DNA of 64,000 nt from assembly GCA_025057795.1 (NCBI GenBank), contig JANXEP010000068.1, positions 62,001 to 126,000 on the forward strand, read 5' to 3'. Under the pieces are notes generated by a model. That model saw only the letters and a list, made by a program, of their open reading frames with translations. It was not told the origin of the DNA and did no database searches. Position numbers and translations under genes: made by a program. Of this stretch, positions 51,564-60,389 are shown in pieces. This stretch comes from Candidatus Bathyarchaeota archaeon. Lineage in GTDB: Archaea > Thermoproteota > Bathyarchaeia > Bathyarchaeales > UBA233. Every line of letters starts with the position of its first letter. Position 1 is the first letter of the stretch.

Positions 51564-51619
51564 GGCGACACCTTCAACACTTTAAATCTAGCTGTCTTAT
51601 GTTGTCTTGGATATTAATT

Positions 51620-51634
51620 ATTTTGCAGCAAAAT
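51620..51634. promoter_or_regulatory. Perfect palindrome ATTTTGC-A-GCAAAAT
   Basis: A 15-base 7-1-7 inverted repeat in the 80-base gap upstream of the DegT-type gene. On the minus strand it comes right before AATTAATATCC, which is TATA-like. A regulator site is inferred from the position. Confidence 0.45.
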
Positions 51635-51643
51635 GGCACAGTT

Positions 51644-52786
51644 TCACTCAACACGCATGCCGCGTTCCATTTTATAGTCAAATATAACCCTAACAGGGCG
51701 TTTTCGGAAAGCCTCATCTAGCTTTGGGTCGCCAGTGTCAACCCTTAGGCTTTTTAGGGTTTCCAGTTTGCTTTTGGTGGCAACTACAATTATGTTGTCT
51801 ATGCCTACCTCTCTAATAACTTCTGGGCTTATTTGCTGGTTGCCCCTTCCAAATATGAAGCCTTGCCCCCCGATAGGAGTGACTATGATCTGAGCTTTTT
51901 TGCCGCGGATTTGCTCCAATATCTGCTTTTCGCTTACATCTTTCGCTATCAGTTTCGCGTTGCAGAACAGGTCTACTCCTAAAAGGGTTTTTTCCGCGTC
52001 TAAAAGGTCAGCTATGGTTCGAGTTGTGGTTCCCGGACCCAATATGTATACAACGTCGGGCTGCATGTTTTCAATTGTATATATGGCTATGGCTGCCTGG
52101 TTGCGCAGCTCGCTTTCGGTTAGAGCGCTTGCAATTTTAGTGCTTTGAACCAGAAATGGTTCATAGGGAACCAGCATATACCCGTACAACTCTGCGGAAA
52201 CGCGTCCCTTTCGAAAGGCTTCCTCGTCCACGTCCATGACCTCCGCCTCTTTCAATGGCAAACCTTCAAAAAGGAAAGCTGAAACGATTTTTGCTGCCGC
52301 CTGCGGGTTTACAGCGAAAACAGCGCTATGCATTTTTACGCCTGTGGGAACGCCCAGCACTGGCAGACTGGTGTTGACTGCCTTAAAAATGTCGCGGGCT
52401 GTTCCATCTCCGCCGCAGAAAACAAGGATGTCTGCGCCAACATCCCTAATTATCCTTGCGATTTTCACCGTGTCTTCGGCGCTTGTCTCTTTCTTGCTTT
52501 CGCCGAGAACCGTGCATGGAAAACCGCACTTTTTGGCTTCGTCCTCCCCCATGCTTCCGGCTCCAACAATAAGCCGCATCTTTTCCCTAAGAGGTTTTAG
52601 TTCGGACAGAAAAAGCTCCGCCCTAGCTGGTGCCACTGGTTTAGCCCCAAGTGCCACAGCCTTTTCAAGAACTGCTTTTCCATCGGTGCCTTTAAGTCCA
52701 ACAGCTCCTCCCATGCCTGCTATTGGGTTAACGATGAACCCGACAGTTTTCGCAGGAGTTTTGTTCTCAGCCATCTGCTTGCTCAA
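51644..52786 (-). CDS. ATP-NAD kinase-like protein (archaeal, COG3199 type)
   Basis: 380 residues. The nucleotide-binding FCGGDGTARDI (GGDGT) is the NAD-kinase/diacylglycerol-kinase motif, and GFIVNPIAGMGG starts the protein. Archaeal members of this group are thought to phosphorylate NAD or a related substrate; the real substrate is not established. TTG 52786 or ATG 52774 (MAENKTPAKT) may be the start. The C-terminal half (TPIGGQGFIFGRGNQQISPE) is typical of the group. Confidence 0.75.
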   Translation of the reverse strand: MSKQMAENKTPAKTVGFIVNPIAGMGGAVGLKGTDGKAVLEKAVALGAKPVAPARAELFLSELKPLREKMRLIVGAGSMGEDEAKKCGFPCTVLGESKKETSAEDTVKIARIIRDVGADILVFCGGDGTARDIFKAVNTSLPVLGVPTGVKMHSAVFAVNPQAAAKIVSAFLFEGLPLKEAEVMDVDEEAFRKGRVSAELYGYMLVPYEPFLVQSTKIASALTESELRNQAAIAIYTIENMQPDVVYILGPGTTTRTIADLLDAEKTLLGVDLFCNAKLIAKDVSEKQILEQIRGKKAQIIVTPIGGQGFIFGRGNQQISPEVIREVGIDNIIVVATKSKLETLKSLRVDTGDPKLDEAFRKRPVRVIFDYKMERGMRVE

Positions 52787-52895
52787 CTCACTTCTTGCCT
52801 ATTTCAAATTAGCCCTCTACTATCAAATTAAATTGCTTAATAAGATTAGTCAGCGTAGAAGATGAAAAATAGGTGAAGGAAAAGGGTGTGAAGTT

Positions 52896-54293
52896 TTATC
52901 CGATATATTTCTTTTTAACTTCGTCTAGCCATGGATAGAGTTTTCTAAGCTTCTTCATGGCTTCTTCAACTTTTTCCTTTGGATATTCATATGGTGGCAG
53001 CTTGCCGCTGAAGTAGTCGGAGTAGGCTTGCATGTCAAAGTAGCCGTGGCCGCAGAGCAGAAACAGAATAGTTTTTTCCTCACCGGTTTTCTTACACCTT
53101 AAAGCTTCGTCAATCGCCGCCTTTATAGCGTGAGATGGTTCCGGAGCAGGTATTATGCCCTCGGTTTGGATGAAAAGTTTTGCAGCGTCAAACACTTCAA
53201 CTTGATTGTAAGCCACTGTTTCAAGTTGTTTTTCTTTAGCGAGCAGGCTTATTGTTGGGGCTATCCCGTGATAACGTAAGCCTCCAGCGTGTATCGGGGG
53301 CGGTATGTAATCGTGGCCTAAGGTGTGCATTGGAACCAGAGGCGTTATCCTCGCTGTGTCGCCGTGGTCGTAGGTGTACTCACCCTTTGTGACTGATGGG
53401 CATGCGGTGGGTTCAACAGCCACAAACCGCGTGTTCTTCGGCGCTTTTTTGGCAACTTTATCATAATAGAAAGGCCAATAAATTCCTGAAAAGCTGCTTC
53501 CCCCGCCTATACACCCAAATATGACGTCCGGATAATCCCCGACGATTTCCATCTGTTTTTTAGCTTCCAAACCAATCACGGTTTGATGGAGTAGAACATG
53601 GTTAAAGACGCTGCCTATTCCGTAATTAGTGTCTTCGTGGGTTAAAGCGTCTTCGACAGCCTCGCTTATGGCTATGCCTAAACTGCCTGGATTGTTAGGA
53701 TCTTCTTTAAGAATTTTTCTGCCAGCTTCAGTGCGTTCACTCGGGCTTGCGTAGACATCCGCCCCGTAAGACTCCATCATAATTCTTCTGTAAGGCTTCT
53801 GCTGATAACTAACTTTCACCATGTAAACTGTGCATTTCAACCCGAACATCATGCAGCCAAACGCTAAGGCGGAGCCCCACTGGCCTGCGCCAGTTTCGGT
53901 TGAAAGCCTCCGAATGCCCTCCTTCATGTTGTAGTAGGCTTGGGCTACAGCCGTGTTCGGTTTATGGCTTCCAGGCGGGCTAACCCCCTCATACTTGTAG
54001 TAAATTTTAGCAGGGGTCTTCAACGCCTTTTCCAGCCTTACCGCCCTGAAAAGCGGCGTAGGCCTCCAGAGTTTGTAAACCTCCCTAACTTCTTCAGGTA
54101 TGTCTATCCATCGGTCTTGGCTGAACTCTTGGGCTAGGATTGCCTTTGGAAATATTTTTGGGGCTACTCCACCGCCAGGCGCCCTTGTTTCTGGCTCTAT
54201 GAAGGGTGGAAGCGGTTTAGGCAGATCTGGCAGTATGCAGTACCACTGTTTGGGAACGTCTTCTTCGTCCAAAACTATTTTCGTTGATGGCAC
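52896..54293 (-). CDS. trpB: Tryptophan synthase beta chain, TrpB2 type
   Basis: 465 residues from GTG 54293. That start is chosen because GGGG with TG lies six to nine bases upstream, a TATA box is correctly placed for it (54334-54346), and the protein then begins [18 protein letters not shown], the usual TrpB2 start. The longer frame to 54380 would begin upstream of the promoter. It makes tryptophan from indole and serine. The PLP lysine is in PPGSHKPN, and [12 protein letters not shown] and the later [11 protein letters not shown] bind phosphate. TrpB2 often acts without TrpA, and none is seen here. It is divergent from a TrpY-like regulator. Confidence 0.93.
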   Translation of the reverse strand: MPSTKIVLDEEDVPKQWYCILPDLPKPLPPFIEPETRAPGGGVAPKIFPKAILAQEFSQDRWIDIPEEVREVYKLWRPTPLFRAVRLEKALKTPAKIYYKYEGVSPPGSHKPNTAVAQAYYNMKEGIRRLSTETGAGQWGSALAFGCMMFGLKCTVYMVKVSYQQKPYRRIMMESYGADVYASPSERTEAGRKILKEDPNNPGSLGIAISEAVEDALTHEDTNYGIGSVFNHVLLHQTVIGLEAKKQMEIVGDYPDVIFGCIGGGSSFSGIYWPFYYDKVAKKAPKNTRFVAVEPTACPSVTKGEYTYDHGDTARITPLVPMHTLGHDYIPPPIHAGGLRYHGIAPTISLLAKEKQLETVAYNQVEVFDAAKLFIQTEGIIPAPEPSHAIKAAIDEALRCKKTGEEKTILFLLCGHGYFDMQAYSDYFSGKLPPYEYPKEKVEEAMKKLRKLYPWLDEVKKKYIG

Positions 54294-54333
54294 ATGTTTC
54301 ACCCCTAAGTTGTGTTTACAAGAGAACTTGCAT

Positions 54334-54346
54334 GCCATATTTAAGC
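54334..54346 (-). promoter_or_regulatory. Promoter (BRE-TATA) of trpB2
   Basis: On the minus strand AAAAGG followed by CTTAAATATGG, a good BRE plus TATA box, about 41-53 bases before GTG 54293. The predicted start of transcription is near 54314. The palindrome at 54354-54367 lies immediately upstream of the BRE. Confidence 0.6.
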
Positions 54347-54352
54347 CTTTTG

Positions 54353-54368
54353 AGTACAACTTTGTACA
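54353..54368. promoter_or_regulatory. TRP-box-like operator (TGTACA and AGTACA half-sites) at the trpB2 promoter
   Basis: AGTACAACTTTGTACA holds AGTACA (54353-54358) and the exact TRP-box hexamer TGTACA (54363-54368); GTACAA-CT-TTGTAC (54354-54367) within it is a perfect palindrome. TGTACA is the sequence bound by TrpY of Methanothermobacter (established). The gene divergent to trpB2 codes for a TrpY-like HTH-ACT protein, so this is probably its binding site. Confidence 0.6.
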
Positions 54369-54567
54369 TATCCATGCCAATACCCCGCCTTAAATTTCCT
54401 AAAGAGCCACAGACATTTTGAGCACCTAAAAGCCTTCAAAGAGTTTATTCTGCAGTGTCCGCCTATAAAGACGAAGGCTTGGGCATCCGCCACCATAGGC
54501 TTATTCAAAAACTGTCAGGCTGACTCCAGTTTTAAGATCGACAAGCCCCCGCGCATTGTTTTACCGT

Positions 54568-54587
54568 AACACCGTGCACGGGGTGTT
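54568..54587 (+). other. Hairpin AACACC-N8-GGTGTT with T-run in the trpB2/regulator gap
   Basis: AACACC (54568-54573), loop with GTGCACGG, and GGTGTT (54582-54587) then TTTG. CCGTGCACGG inside is itself a perfect ten-base palindrome. It may be a terminator, an operator or a small RNA end. The rest of the 54369-54640 gap shows no open frame, tRNA or other feature. Confidence 0.35.
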
Positions 54588-54640
54588 TTTGTAAACCCCC
54601 TATTGTGTTTTCAGTGCTGGACGCTTGGTTAAATAAACAC

Positions 54641-54648
54641 TTTTATAC
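54641..54648 (+). promoter_or_regulatory. TATA box of the TrpY-like regulator
   Basis: TTTTATAC, about 26 bases before a predicted start near 54671, followed by GGAAGGT (54673-54679) and ATG 54685. Confidence 0.55.
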
Positions 54649-54663
54649 CTTATTGCACAAAAA

Positions 54664-54669
54664 AGTACA
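54664..54669 (+). promoter_or_regulatory. AGTACA, one-mismatch TRP box at the regulator promoter
   Basis: AGTACA lies between the TATA box and the predicted transcription start of the regulator gene, where a bound repressor would block it. It matches five of six bases of TGTACA. Autoregulation is inferred, as known for TrpY. Confidence 0.4.
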
Positions 54670-54684
54670 TTTGGAAGGTCTAAA

Positions 54685-55188
54685 ATGTGGAACAATATAA
54701 AGAGGCATTTAGAAAATTATCCTGAAAGGCTAAAAGTGGCCCGCATTCTTTTAGAAAACGGCTTAAGCGTGAGAAATGGTAAAGTTTACCTTAATGAAAT
54801 CGAGATTCCGCCTGTGCGTATTGCAAGGGTTGCAGGCGTCGACAGGCGCACAGTTAATGAGACGATAAAAAACATTGAGGCTAACCGCGAGCTGCGCTCA
54901 ATTTTTGAGGGTTTAAGATCTGCGGGTTATTCCCTTAAAGAGATTGCGAGACACTTGGAATTTGGGGTTGTTGAGATCACCCCGGTTGATGCCAGAACCC
55001 CGGGTATTTTGGCAAATTCAGCCATGATTCTTGCAAATAGGGGTTTGAGTATAAGGCAGGCGATTGTTGATGATCCTGAACTTTCACCTGAGCCGAAACT
55101 CACCCTCATTGTTGAAAAGAAAATTCCCGGGGAGCTTATTCCCGAGTTTCTGAAAGTCCGGGGGGTTGCAAAAGTCTCAATTTATTAG
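54685..55188 (+). CDS. TrpY-like HTH-ACT regulator of amino-acid metabolism
   Basis: 167 residues from ATG 54685, with GGAAGGT upstream. An N-terminal helix-turn-helix (about 40-65, VRIARVAGVDRRTVNETIKNI) is followed by an ACT-like domain (about 93-167, GVVEITPVDARTPGILANSAMI and VEKKIPGELIPEFLK). This is the build of archaeal COG2150 proteins and TrpY, which binds tryptophan and TGTACA boxes to repress trp genes. It is divergent from trpB2 with box-like sites at both promoters, which supports a tryptophan-responsive role. It differs from Lrp/AsnC proteins in domain lengths. Confidence 0.78.
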   Translation: MWNNIKRHLENYPERLKVARILLENGLSVRNGKVYLNEIEIPPVRIARVAGVDRRTVNETIKNIEANRELRSIFEGLRSAGYSLKEIARHLEFGVVEITPVDARTPGILANSAMILANRGLSIRQAIVDDPELSPEPKLTLIVEKKIPGELIPEFLKVRGVAKVSIY

Positions 55189-55197
55189 GGCATTAAA

Positions 55198-56985
55198 TTA
55201 AACGTTGGGGTTTTCAAAAGCCGTTATAACCCATTTATCTCCCCTCTTCTCAACCTGCAATGTGGCTTTGTCTCCCGCTTTCGTAGCCATCAACTCGTTC
55301 CATTGAAGGGTTGAAATGTCCTTAGGTGTTGCTTCTACCCACTGGTAAGTCGCGTTATCCAAACGCAGAACTATGTGGGTTATCCCATCTTCTACATATT
55401 CATATTTCCCTAAAACTGTTGCACTGAACTCCAAGTATGTTATCACTCCGAAAAGTTTCAGAAAGTCTAACCTTGTTTTGCGTACAAGCTGCTCGCTTGT
55501 GAGGCCTTCTCCATTCATGGTTATGACTATTTTGCTGGTTTCCTCCGCGTCAACTATGGCGAAGCCGGCCAAGTATATGGTTTCATCTCTCCCCCATGTG
55601 CCTTCCCGCCAGTAAATGGGCACATACCAAGCAAGCCTATATTTGCCCGGGGAGATTTCCACAGGGTATAGGAGGGGCATTTCAGCGTCATAAATGCCCA
55701 CTGCAGGCTTAGGCAGCCTACCCTCTACAAAGTCTTCAGCAGTCAGTCCCGAAATGTAGTTAGCCTGCCTGAAATCATAGAAGAATATGCCGTCTCGTGT
55801 GGCCTTAAAAACTCCGGATAAGGTCCGCTTATTTCCAACGGGGTTTGCACAGACTAGGGCTACAACGTCGCCTGTTTCAGGGTCAACAATGTAACGTGTG
55901 TCTTCGGTCATTTCGAAGCGTTCGCGGCTTGGAGGAATCAGCCATAGGAAGCCTCCAGCCCAGTAGTCGAAGCCTTCGCCCCTTCTGAAGCCTCCCATCT
56001 CGTTTATCATATCTTCAAGCCAGTTTTCATCGTAAACCTGTGTGATCCAATTTGGAATTTCGTGAAGGAATTCTGCTTGGCGGTACACGTTGCCTTGCGG
56101 GTTGTAAACCATTGGGGTTTCATATCTTCTAATCAAGTCGAAGCCCACATTGTAGCGGGTCACAACGTAGGCAGGGCTTTTCGCCGCGAAGTCCCATGTT
56201 ATGTAGGCTGTGCCATAACTTGCTGAAATATCATTCATGTATGAGCGGAAATGAATGTTGTGGTCGAACCATAAGCCTTCCCCAACGGCAAACTCTTCCT
56301 TCAATATCCTCGGCGGGGTAACGGGGTCTGTGGCGTCTACTACAACAAACCCTTTGACGTAGTTCTCTGCAATGACATTTGTTGAGCCTATGACGGCCAC
56401 CCAAACAAGTTTTCCTTCAAGGGTTTTTGTTATGTGGAAGCCTAAAACTTGAGTGTTGCTTCCAAATTCTGACATGTGCCTTCTGGCTATGGAGACGGCA
56501 AGCTCCTGTGTGACAAGGCGCACCATGTCGTCGGGGATTCCAGTATTGAAAGGCAATCCGGAACGCGTGCGAATAAAAGTGCTAAAGTAAGAGGCGTTTG
56601 CAACTCTCTGAATTTGTCCAAAAACTATGAGCGTGGAGGCGGCTGCCAAGTAAAGAAGGAACAGAACGCCTACAATCCTCGCTTTTATTTTCGCCGACAC
56701 CTTAAGGGGGAAACGCTTGCCATAGTAGTAAAGTCTCTCCGATTCTTCAGGAGCTGCACTTTTTATGGTAAAAGCCAACTCCACAAAAGCCGCAAAAAGC
56801 CTAAGGAACACGAGCAAATATACGAAAAGGCTCAGGGAAGGCTTCAGAAATTGGATTATGAAAAAGAGAAATAACCCAAAGATAAGTGAAACTACGCGGG
56901 AAGTTTTTCTCCACCCGCTCCGCCTAGGCGGTATCGGAACGTACCAAACAAAGGTCCAAATAAGCCAGAATAGGAAAAAGTTCAT
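55198..56985 (-). CDS. Large membrane protein with a 470-residue external domain, unknown function
   Basis: 595 residues from ATG 56985, with AGGAGGGG upstream. Four N-terminal membrane helices (about 2-18, 30-46, 51-73, 101-124) are followed by a domain with no further helices. FNTGIPDDMVRLVTQELAV, DHNIHFRSYMNDISASYGTAYITWDF and a repeated D-A-T/E motif (VVVDATDPVTPPR, FAIVDAEETSK) are seen but fit no family I know. The last 80 residues (YLEFSATVLGKYEYVEDG to VEKRGDKWVITAF) look like a small beta-barrel (OB- or SH3-like). A cell-surface role is inferred from topology only. Confidence 0.65.
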   Translation of the reverse strand: MNFFLFWLIWTFVWYVPIPPRRSGWRKTSRVVSLIFGLFLFFIIQFLKPSLSLFVYLLVFLRLFAAFVELAFTIKSAAPEESERLYYYGKRFPLKVSAKIKARIVGVLFLLYLAAASTLIVFGQIQRVANASYFSTFIRTRSGLPFNTGIPDDMVRLVTQELAVSIARRHMSEFGSNTQVLGFHITKTLEGKLVWVAVIGSTNVIAENYVKGFVVVDATDPVTPPRILKEEFAVGEGLWFDHNIHFRSYMNDISASYGTAYITWDFAAKSPAYVVTRYNVGFDLIRRYETPMVYNPQGNVYRQAEFLHEIPNWITQVYDENWLEDMINEMGGFRRGEGFDYWAGGFLWLIPPSRERFEMTEDTRYIVDPETGDVVALVCANPVGNKRTLSGVFKATRDGIFFYDFRQANYISGLTAEDFVEGRLPKPAVGIYDAEMPLLYPVEISPGKYRLAWYVPIYWREGTWGRDETIYLAGFAIVDAEETSKIVITMNGEGLTSEQLVRKTRLDFLKLFGVITYLEFSATVLGKYEYVEDGITHIVLRLDNATYQWVEATPKDISTLQWNELMATKAGDKATLQVEKRGDKWVITAFENPNV

Positions 56986-57116
56986 GCTCTTTCCCCTCCT
57001 ATCACGTTTTAAACACTAGGCATTGAAAAGTTTTTGGCACTGAACACGCTTCGCATGAAGGTTAAACTTGAGCTTAGCAAAAAAATAATGTTATGCCAAG
57101 CGGTTTAATCGATAAC

Positions 57117-57125
57117 TATTTATAC
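57117..57125 (+). promoter_or_regulatory. TATA box of the acyl-CoA dehydrogenase operon
   Basis: TATTTATAC centred at 57121, about 26 bases before a predicted start near 57148. This places the SD AAGGTG (57154-57159) and GTG 57166 downstream of the start, and rules against ATG 57139. Confidence 0.55.
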
Positions 57126-57165
57126 ACGCTTAAAAAAGATGCATTTCAACACGAAGGTGATAAAT

Positions 57166-58422
57166 GTGGTGTTTGATTTCACGGAAACCGAGGAGCAGAA
57201 GCTTATTGTCAAAACCGTCAAAGAGTGGTGCGAAAAAAACTTAACACCAGAACGCGTCAGGGCGATGGATGATAAGGGACACCCATACCCAAAAGACATA
57301 CTTGAAGGTCTAACCAAACTCGGCGTAGTCATGGGAACCGTTCCCCAAGAACATGGAGGGCTCGGCTTAGACTGGAAGACCCAAGTGCTCATAGCCGAAA
57401 CCATAGGGTACTATGATCCTACAGTAGCCACGGCTGCAGGCTTTATGGCTGTTGAAACCGGATGGGGATTCACCATCAACAGATACTGTTCAGAAACTGT
57501 GAGGGAAAAATACGTCAAGCCTGCGATCCGCGGTGAGAAATTCATAGGCATTGGAGCAACAGAACCCGTAGGCGGCTCAGACGTCGCGAGGCACAGAACC
57601 ACCGCGAAAAAAGTGGGAGACGAGTGGATTCTTAACGGCGAGAAAACCTTCATCAGCGGCACTGAAGAATGTAAAAGGTGGGGCGGAGGCTACTGGGTAA
57701 ACGCTAGAACTGGACCATTAATTCCTGAGGCACCCCACCGGAACATAACAGCGTTCTTCGTGCCCATAGATGCTGACGGAGTTGAGGTTACAGAGCCCTA
57801 CAGAGACGCGGGCAGAATGGCCATTTCCACGGGAGGATTCATATTAAGAGATGTGAGGATTCCAGACGAGTATAGGCTTGGAGAAGTCAACAGAGGCTTT
57901 TACCATACAATGGAAGGATTCGACAATGCAAGATTAATGATAGGCGCCAGCTGCGCTGGGGCCACCAGGCGAATTTTAGACGACGCTATACCGTACCTAA
58001 AGGAAAGGAAAGTCTTCGAAATTCCATTAGCCAAATACGAAGCCATCCAGTTTGAATTGGCTGAAATATACATGGAATTGGAAGCATTGCGGCTTATGAA
58101 TATGAAGACAGCTTGGATGCAGGATATAAGATACGCAGAAGAAGGTCTTCCAGTTAAAGTTTCAGAGGCAAAAACCTTCAAGCCGACGGAAATAGCCAAA
58201 TGGATATCTATGGTTAAGTGGAAGGGGCCGTATTTGGCTCTTAAAGCCGCAGAAAAGGCCATGATATGGTTTGGAGCTGCTGGCTATACTAAGGAGTACT
58301 TGTTTGAGGCAGCTTGGCGAGGTGTAATGTCCTACGTTGTAGGCGCAGAGGGTGCACAAAACATACAGAAAATAGTCATTGGGAGAGAACTCCTCGGAAA
58401 GGAGTATGTTCCCTACAAATAA
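57166..58422 (+). CDS. Acyl-CoA dehydrogenase
   Basis: 418 residues from GTG 57166, chosen from the SD AAGGTG and the TATA position; the protein begins VVFDFTETEEQKL. The three-domain family fold is clear: VPQEHGGLGLDW, IGIGATEPVGGSDVA (FAD/substrate) and GYTKEYLFEAAWRG. The catalytic Glu is in VGAEGAQNIQ, the counterpart of YEGTSEIQ. EtfB and EtfA genes follow, which should accept its electrons. The chain specificity cannot be read. The insert GGGYWVNARTGPLIPEAPH is longer than in most members. Confidence 0.9.
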   Translation: MVFDFTETEEQKLIVKTVKEWCEKNLTPERVRAMDDKGHPYPKDILEGLTKLGVVMGTVPQEHGGLGLDWKTQVLIAETIGYYDPTVATAAGFMAVETGWGFTINRYCSETVREKYVKPAIRGEKFIGIGATEPVGGSDVARHRTTAKKVGDEWILNGEKTFISGTEECKRWGGGYWVNARTGPLIPEAPHRNITAFFVPIDADGVEVTEPYRDAGRMAISTGGFILRDVRIPDEYRLGEVNRGFYHTMEGFDNARLMIGASCAGATRRILDDAIPYLKERKVFEIPLAKYEAIQFELAEIYMELEALRLMNMKTAWMQDIRYAEEGLPVKVSEAKTFKPTEIAKWISMVKWKGPYLALKAAEKAMIWFGAAGYTKEYLFEAAWRGVMSYVVGAEGAQNIQKIVIGRELLGKEYVPYK

Positions 58423-58430
58423 ACCCTCCC

Positions 58431-58436
58431 TTTTTT
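58431..58436 (+). terminator. T-run after the acyl-CoA dehydrogenase gene
   Basis: CCCTCCC then TTTTTT, eight bases after the stop. It may terminate a fraction of transcripts, since etfBA follow within 84 bases and might be expressed from readthrough or from their own promoter. Confidence 0.4.
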
Positions 58437-58505
58437 ATAAATGCAAAAACGTTTTATTTGTGATGATAATTTGTGCATCAAATTCGGAAGGAGAGTTTAA
58501 GGAGC

Positions 58506-59294
58506 ATGCAAAGGATAATTGTTTGCCTTAAATACGCCGTTGACGTGTCCCAGATAAAGGTTGACCAAGCCACACGCAAACTGTTGACGGCGGAAGCACC
58601 TAGAAAAATAAGCGATTTCGACAAAAACGCCTTGGAAGAGGCTGTAAGGATAAAGGGAAAACATGGAGGCGAAGTCGTAGCCTTAACGGTAAGCTCCGAG
58701 AACGCTTCTTCCGCGCTTAGAGAAGCTTTAGCAATTGGAGCGGACAAGGCTTACCTCGTGCAGGATCCAGCCATCCAAGCCTCTGACACCCTTGCGGTTT
58801 CACATATCCTTGCAGAAGCCATTAAGAAAATAGGCTCCTTTGACCTGATTTTGTGCGGTGAAGCAAGCATAGACAGCTATTCCTGGCAGGTTGGGCCGAG
58901 GCTGGCGGAAATCCTAGGGGTTCCAGTGGTAACATACGCCCGCAAAGTTAGCATTGAAGGTAATGCTTTGATTGCTGAACGAAGTTTGGAAGACTGCTCA
59001 GAGGTCGTCAAAGTTAAAATGCCTGCGTTATTGACGGTTACAAAGGAGATTAACGAGCCTAGAGTGCCCACATTGATGGATGTCCTTAAGGCTTCGAAAA
59101 AGCCTGTTGTCACTTGGACCCTCTCAGACTTGGGAATTTCAAGCGAAAAAGTTGGAGCCCTAGCTGTTCAAGTTTTAGAAGTTTCAGCGCCTAAAGTTGA
59201 ACGGAGAAAAATCAAGATTCAAGGCGAAACGCCTAAGGAAATAGCTGAGAAACTGGTTAAAGCCCTGATTCAGGATGGAGTGATTGGAGGGTGA
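58506..59294 (+). CDS. etfB: Electron transfer flavoprotein subunit beta
   Basis: 262 residues from ATG 58506, with GGAAGGAG and AAGGAG upstream; an in-frame start at 58473 would precede these. EtfB holds AMP or a bifurcating FAD and docks the dehydrogenase. The N-terminal IIVCLKYAVDVSQIKVD, ISDFDKNALEEAVRI and the PALLTVTKEINEPR segment are typical. It overlaps no gene but lies just before etfA. It likely accepts electrons from the acyl-CoA dehydrogenase encoded upstream. Confidence 0.92.
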   Translation: MQRIIVCLKYAVDVSQIKVDQATRKLLTAEAPRKISDFDKNALEEAVRIKGKHGGEVVALTVSSENASSALREALAIGADKAYLVQDPAIQASDTLAVSHILAEAIKKIGSFDLILCGEASIDSYSWQVGPRLAEILGVPVVTYARKVSIEGNALIAERSLEDCSEVVKVKMPALLTVTKEINEPRVPTLMDVLKASKKPVVTWTLSDLGISSEKVGALAVQVLEVSAPKVERRKIKIQGETPKEIAEKLVKALIQDGVIGG

Positions 59295-59298
59295 TGGG

Positions 59299-60261
59299 AT
59301 GAGCGGATTATGGGTTTTCTCTGAAAATCTAGACCTAACAGCTGAAATGTTGAGCAAAGGCAGAGAGCTTGCGGACAAGCTTCAAACAGAACTTTCAGCC
59401 ATAGCCCTAGGGTGCAACATCCGGGAGAAGGTTGAGGAATTAACAAAATACGGAGCCGACAAAATCCTCCTTATGGATGACCCTGTATTCGAGGGGCTCC
59501 GTGTCGAACCTTATCTGAGCGCTTTAACGGATTTAGCCTCAACCTACAAGCCTGAGATAATTTTGATAGGCTCAACCAAAAGGGGGAAAGAGGTTGCAGC
59601 AAGGCTTGCCGCAAGGCTTAAGACAGGCTTGATTCCCGACGTTTTCAATCTTGAAATAAACCAGGAGAAAATGCTAACCGCATCTAGGATTGTCTACGGC
59701 GGGAATGGCGTAGCAGTGCAAGCTTTCCGGACGAAGCCCCAAATAGTGACAGTGCCCCCAAGAACCTTTGAAAAGCCAAAACCCAGCGAAAGAAAGGCTG
59801 AGGTGGTTAATGTTGAAGCTAAAGTTGAAGAACAAAAAGTGGCTGTCCTAGAGGTTAAACCCGTTGAAGGGGCGAAGGCTCGCATTGAAGAGGCCAGGGT
59901 TGTTGTCTGTGGAGGGCGGGGGGTAAATAAGAAGGAAGATTTTAAAATGTTTGAGGAGTTGGCTAGTCTTCTAGGTGGACAAGTGGGCGCCACCAGACCG
60001 CTGGCTGAAGACCGGAAGTGGTTCTCCGAGTGGGTGGGGCTTTCAGGAAAGAAGGTTAAGCCTGAACTTTACCTAGGATGCGGTATTTCAGGCATGATTC
60101 AACACATAGCGGGAATCAGAGACTCCAAAGTTATAGTGGCGATAAATAAGGATCCAGAGGCGCCTATATTTGAGGTGGCAGACTACGCTGTTGTTGGCGA
60201 CGTTTACCAGATAATTCCAGCTTTAATTGAAGCTCTAAAACAAGCATTAAAAACCGTGTAA
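59299..60261 (+). CDS. etfA: Electron transfer flavoprotein subunit alpha
   Basis: 320 residues from ATG 59299, preceded by GGAGGGTGATGGG. The FAD-binding C-terminal domain is clear: GATRPLAEDRKW, YLGCGISGMIQHIAGIRDS and VAINKDPEAPIFEVADYAVVGD. With EtfB it passes electrons from the acyl-CoA dehydrogenase to an acceptor. No ETF-quinone oxidoreductase gene is in the window, so the acceptor (quinone, ferredoxin or a bifurcating system) is unknown. Confidence 0.94.
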   Translation: MSGLWVFSENLDLTAEMLSKGRELADKLQTELSAIALGCNIREKVEELTKYGADKILLMDDPVFEGLRVEPYLSALTDLASTYKPEIILIGSTKRGKEVAARLAARLKTGLIPDVFNLEINQEKMLTASRIVYGGNGVAVQAFRTKPQIVTVPPRTFEKPKPSERKAEVVNVEAKVEEQKVAVLEVKPVEGAKARIEEARVVVCGGRGVNKKEDFKMFEELASLLGGQVGATRPLAEDRKWFSEWVGLSGKKVKPELYLGCGISGMIQHIAGIRDSKVIVAINKDPEAPIFEVADYAVVGDVYQIIPALIEALKQALKTV

Positions 60262-60337
60262 AAACTTCGAAAAGAAGATGTTGCCGGAGTCGTTCCCGCA
60301 ATTTTTTCCATCTTTTGCTATTGTTTAAATTAGAAAA

Positions 60338-60346
60338 ATTTATATT
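60338..60346 (+). promoter_or_regulatory. TATA box of the thermosome gene
   Basis: ATTTATATT in an AT-rich stretch, about 25 bases before a predicted start near 60368 and ahead of the SD AGGAGG (60376-60381). Confidence 0.5.
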
Positions 60347-60389
60347 GTAATGCCGTTTTTGTTTGAGACGCATTTAGGAGGTTGTGGGT

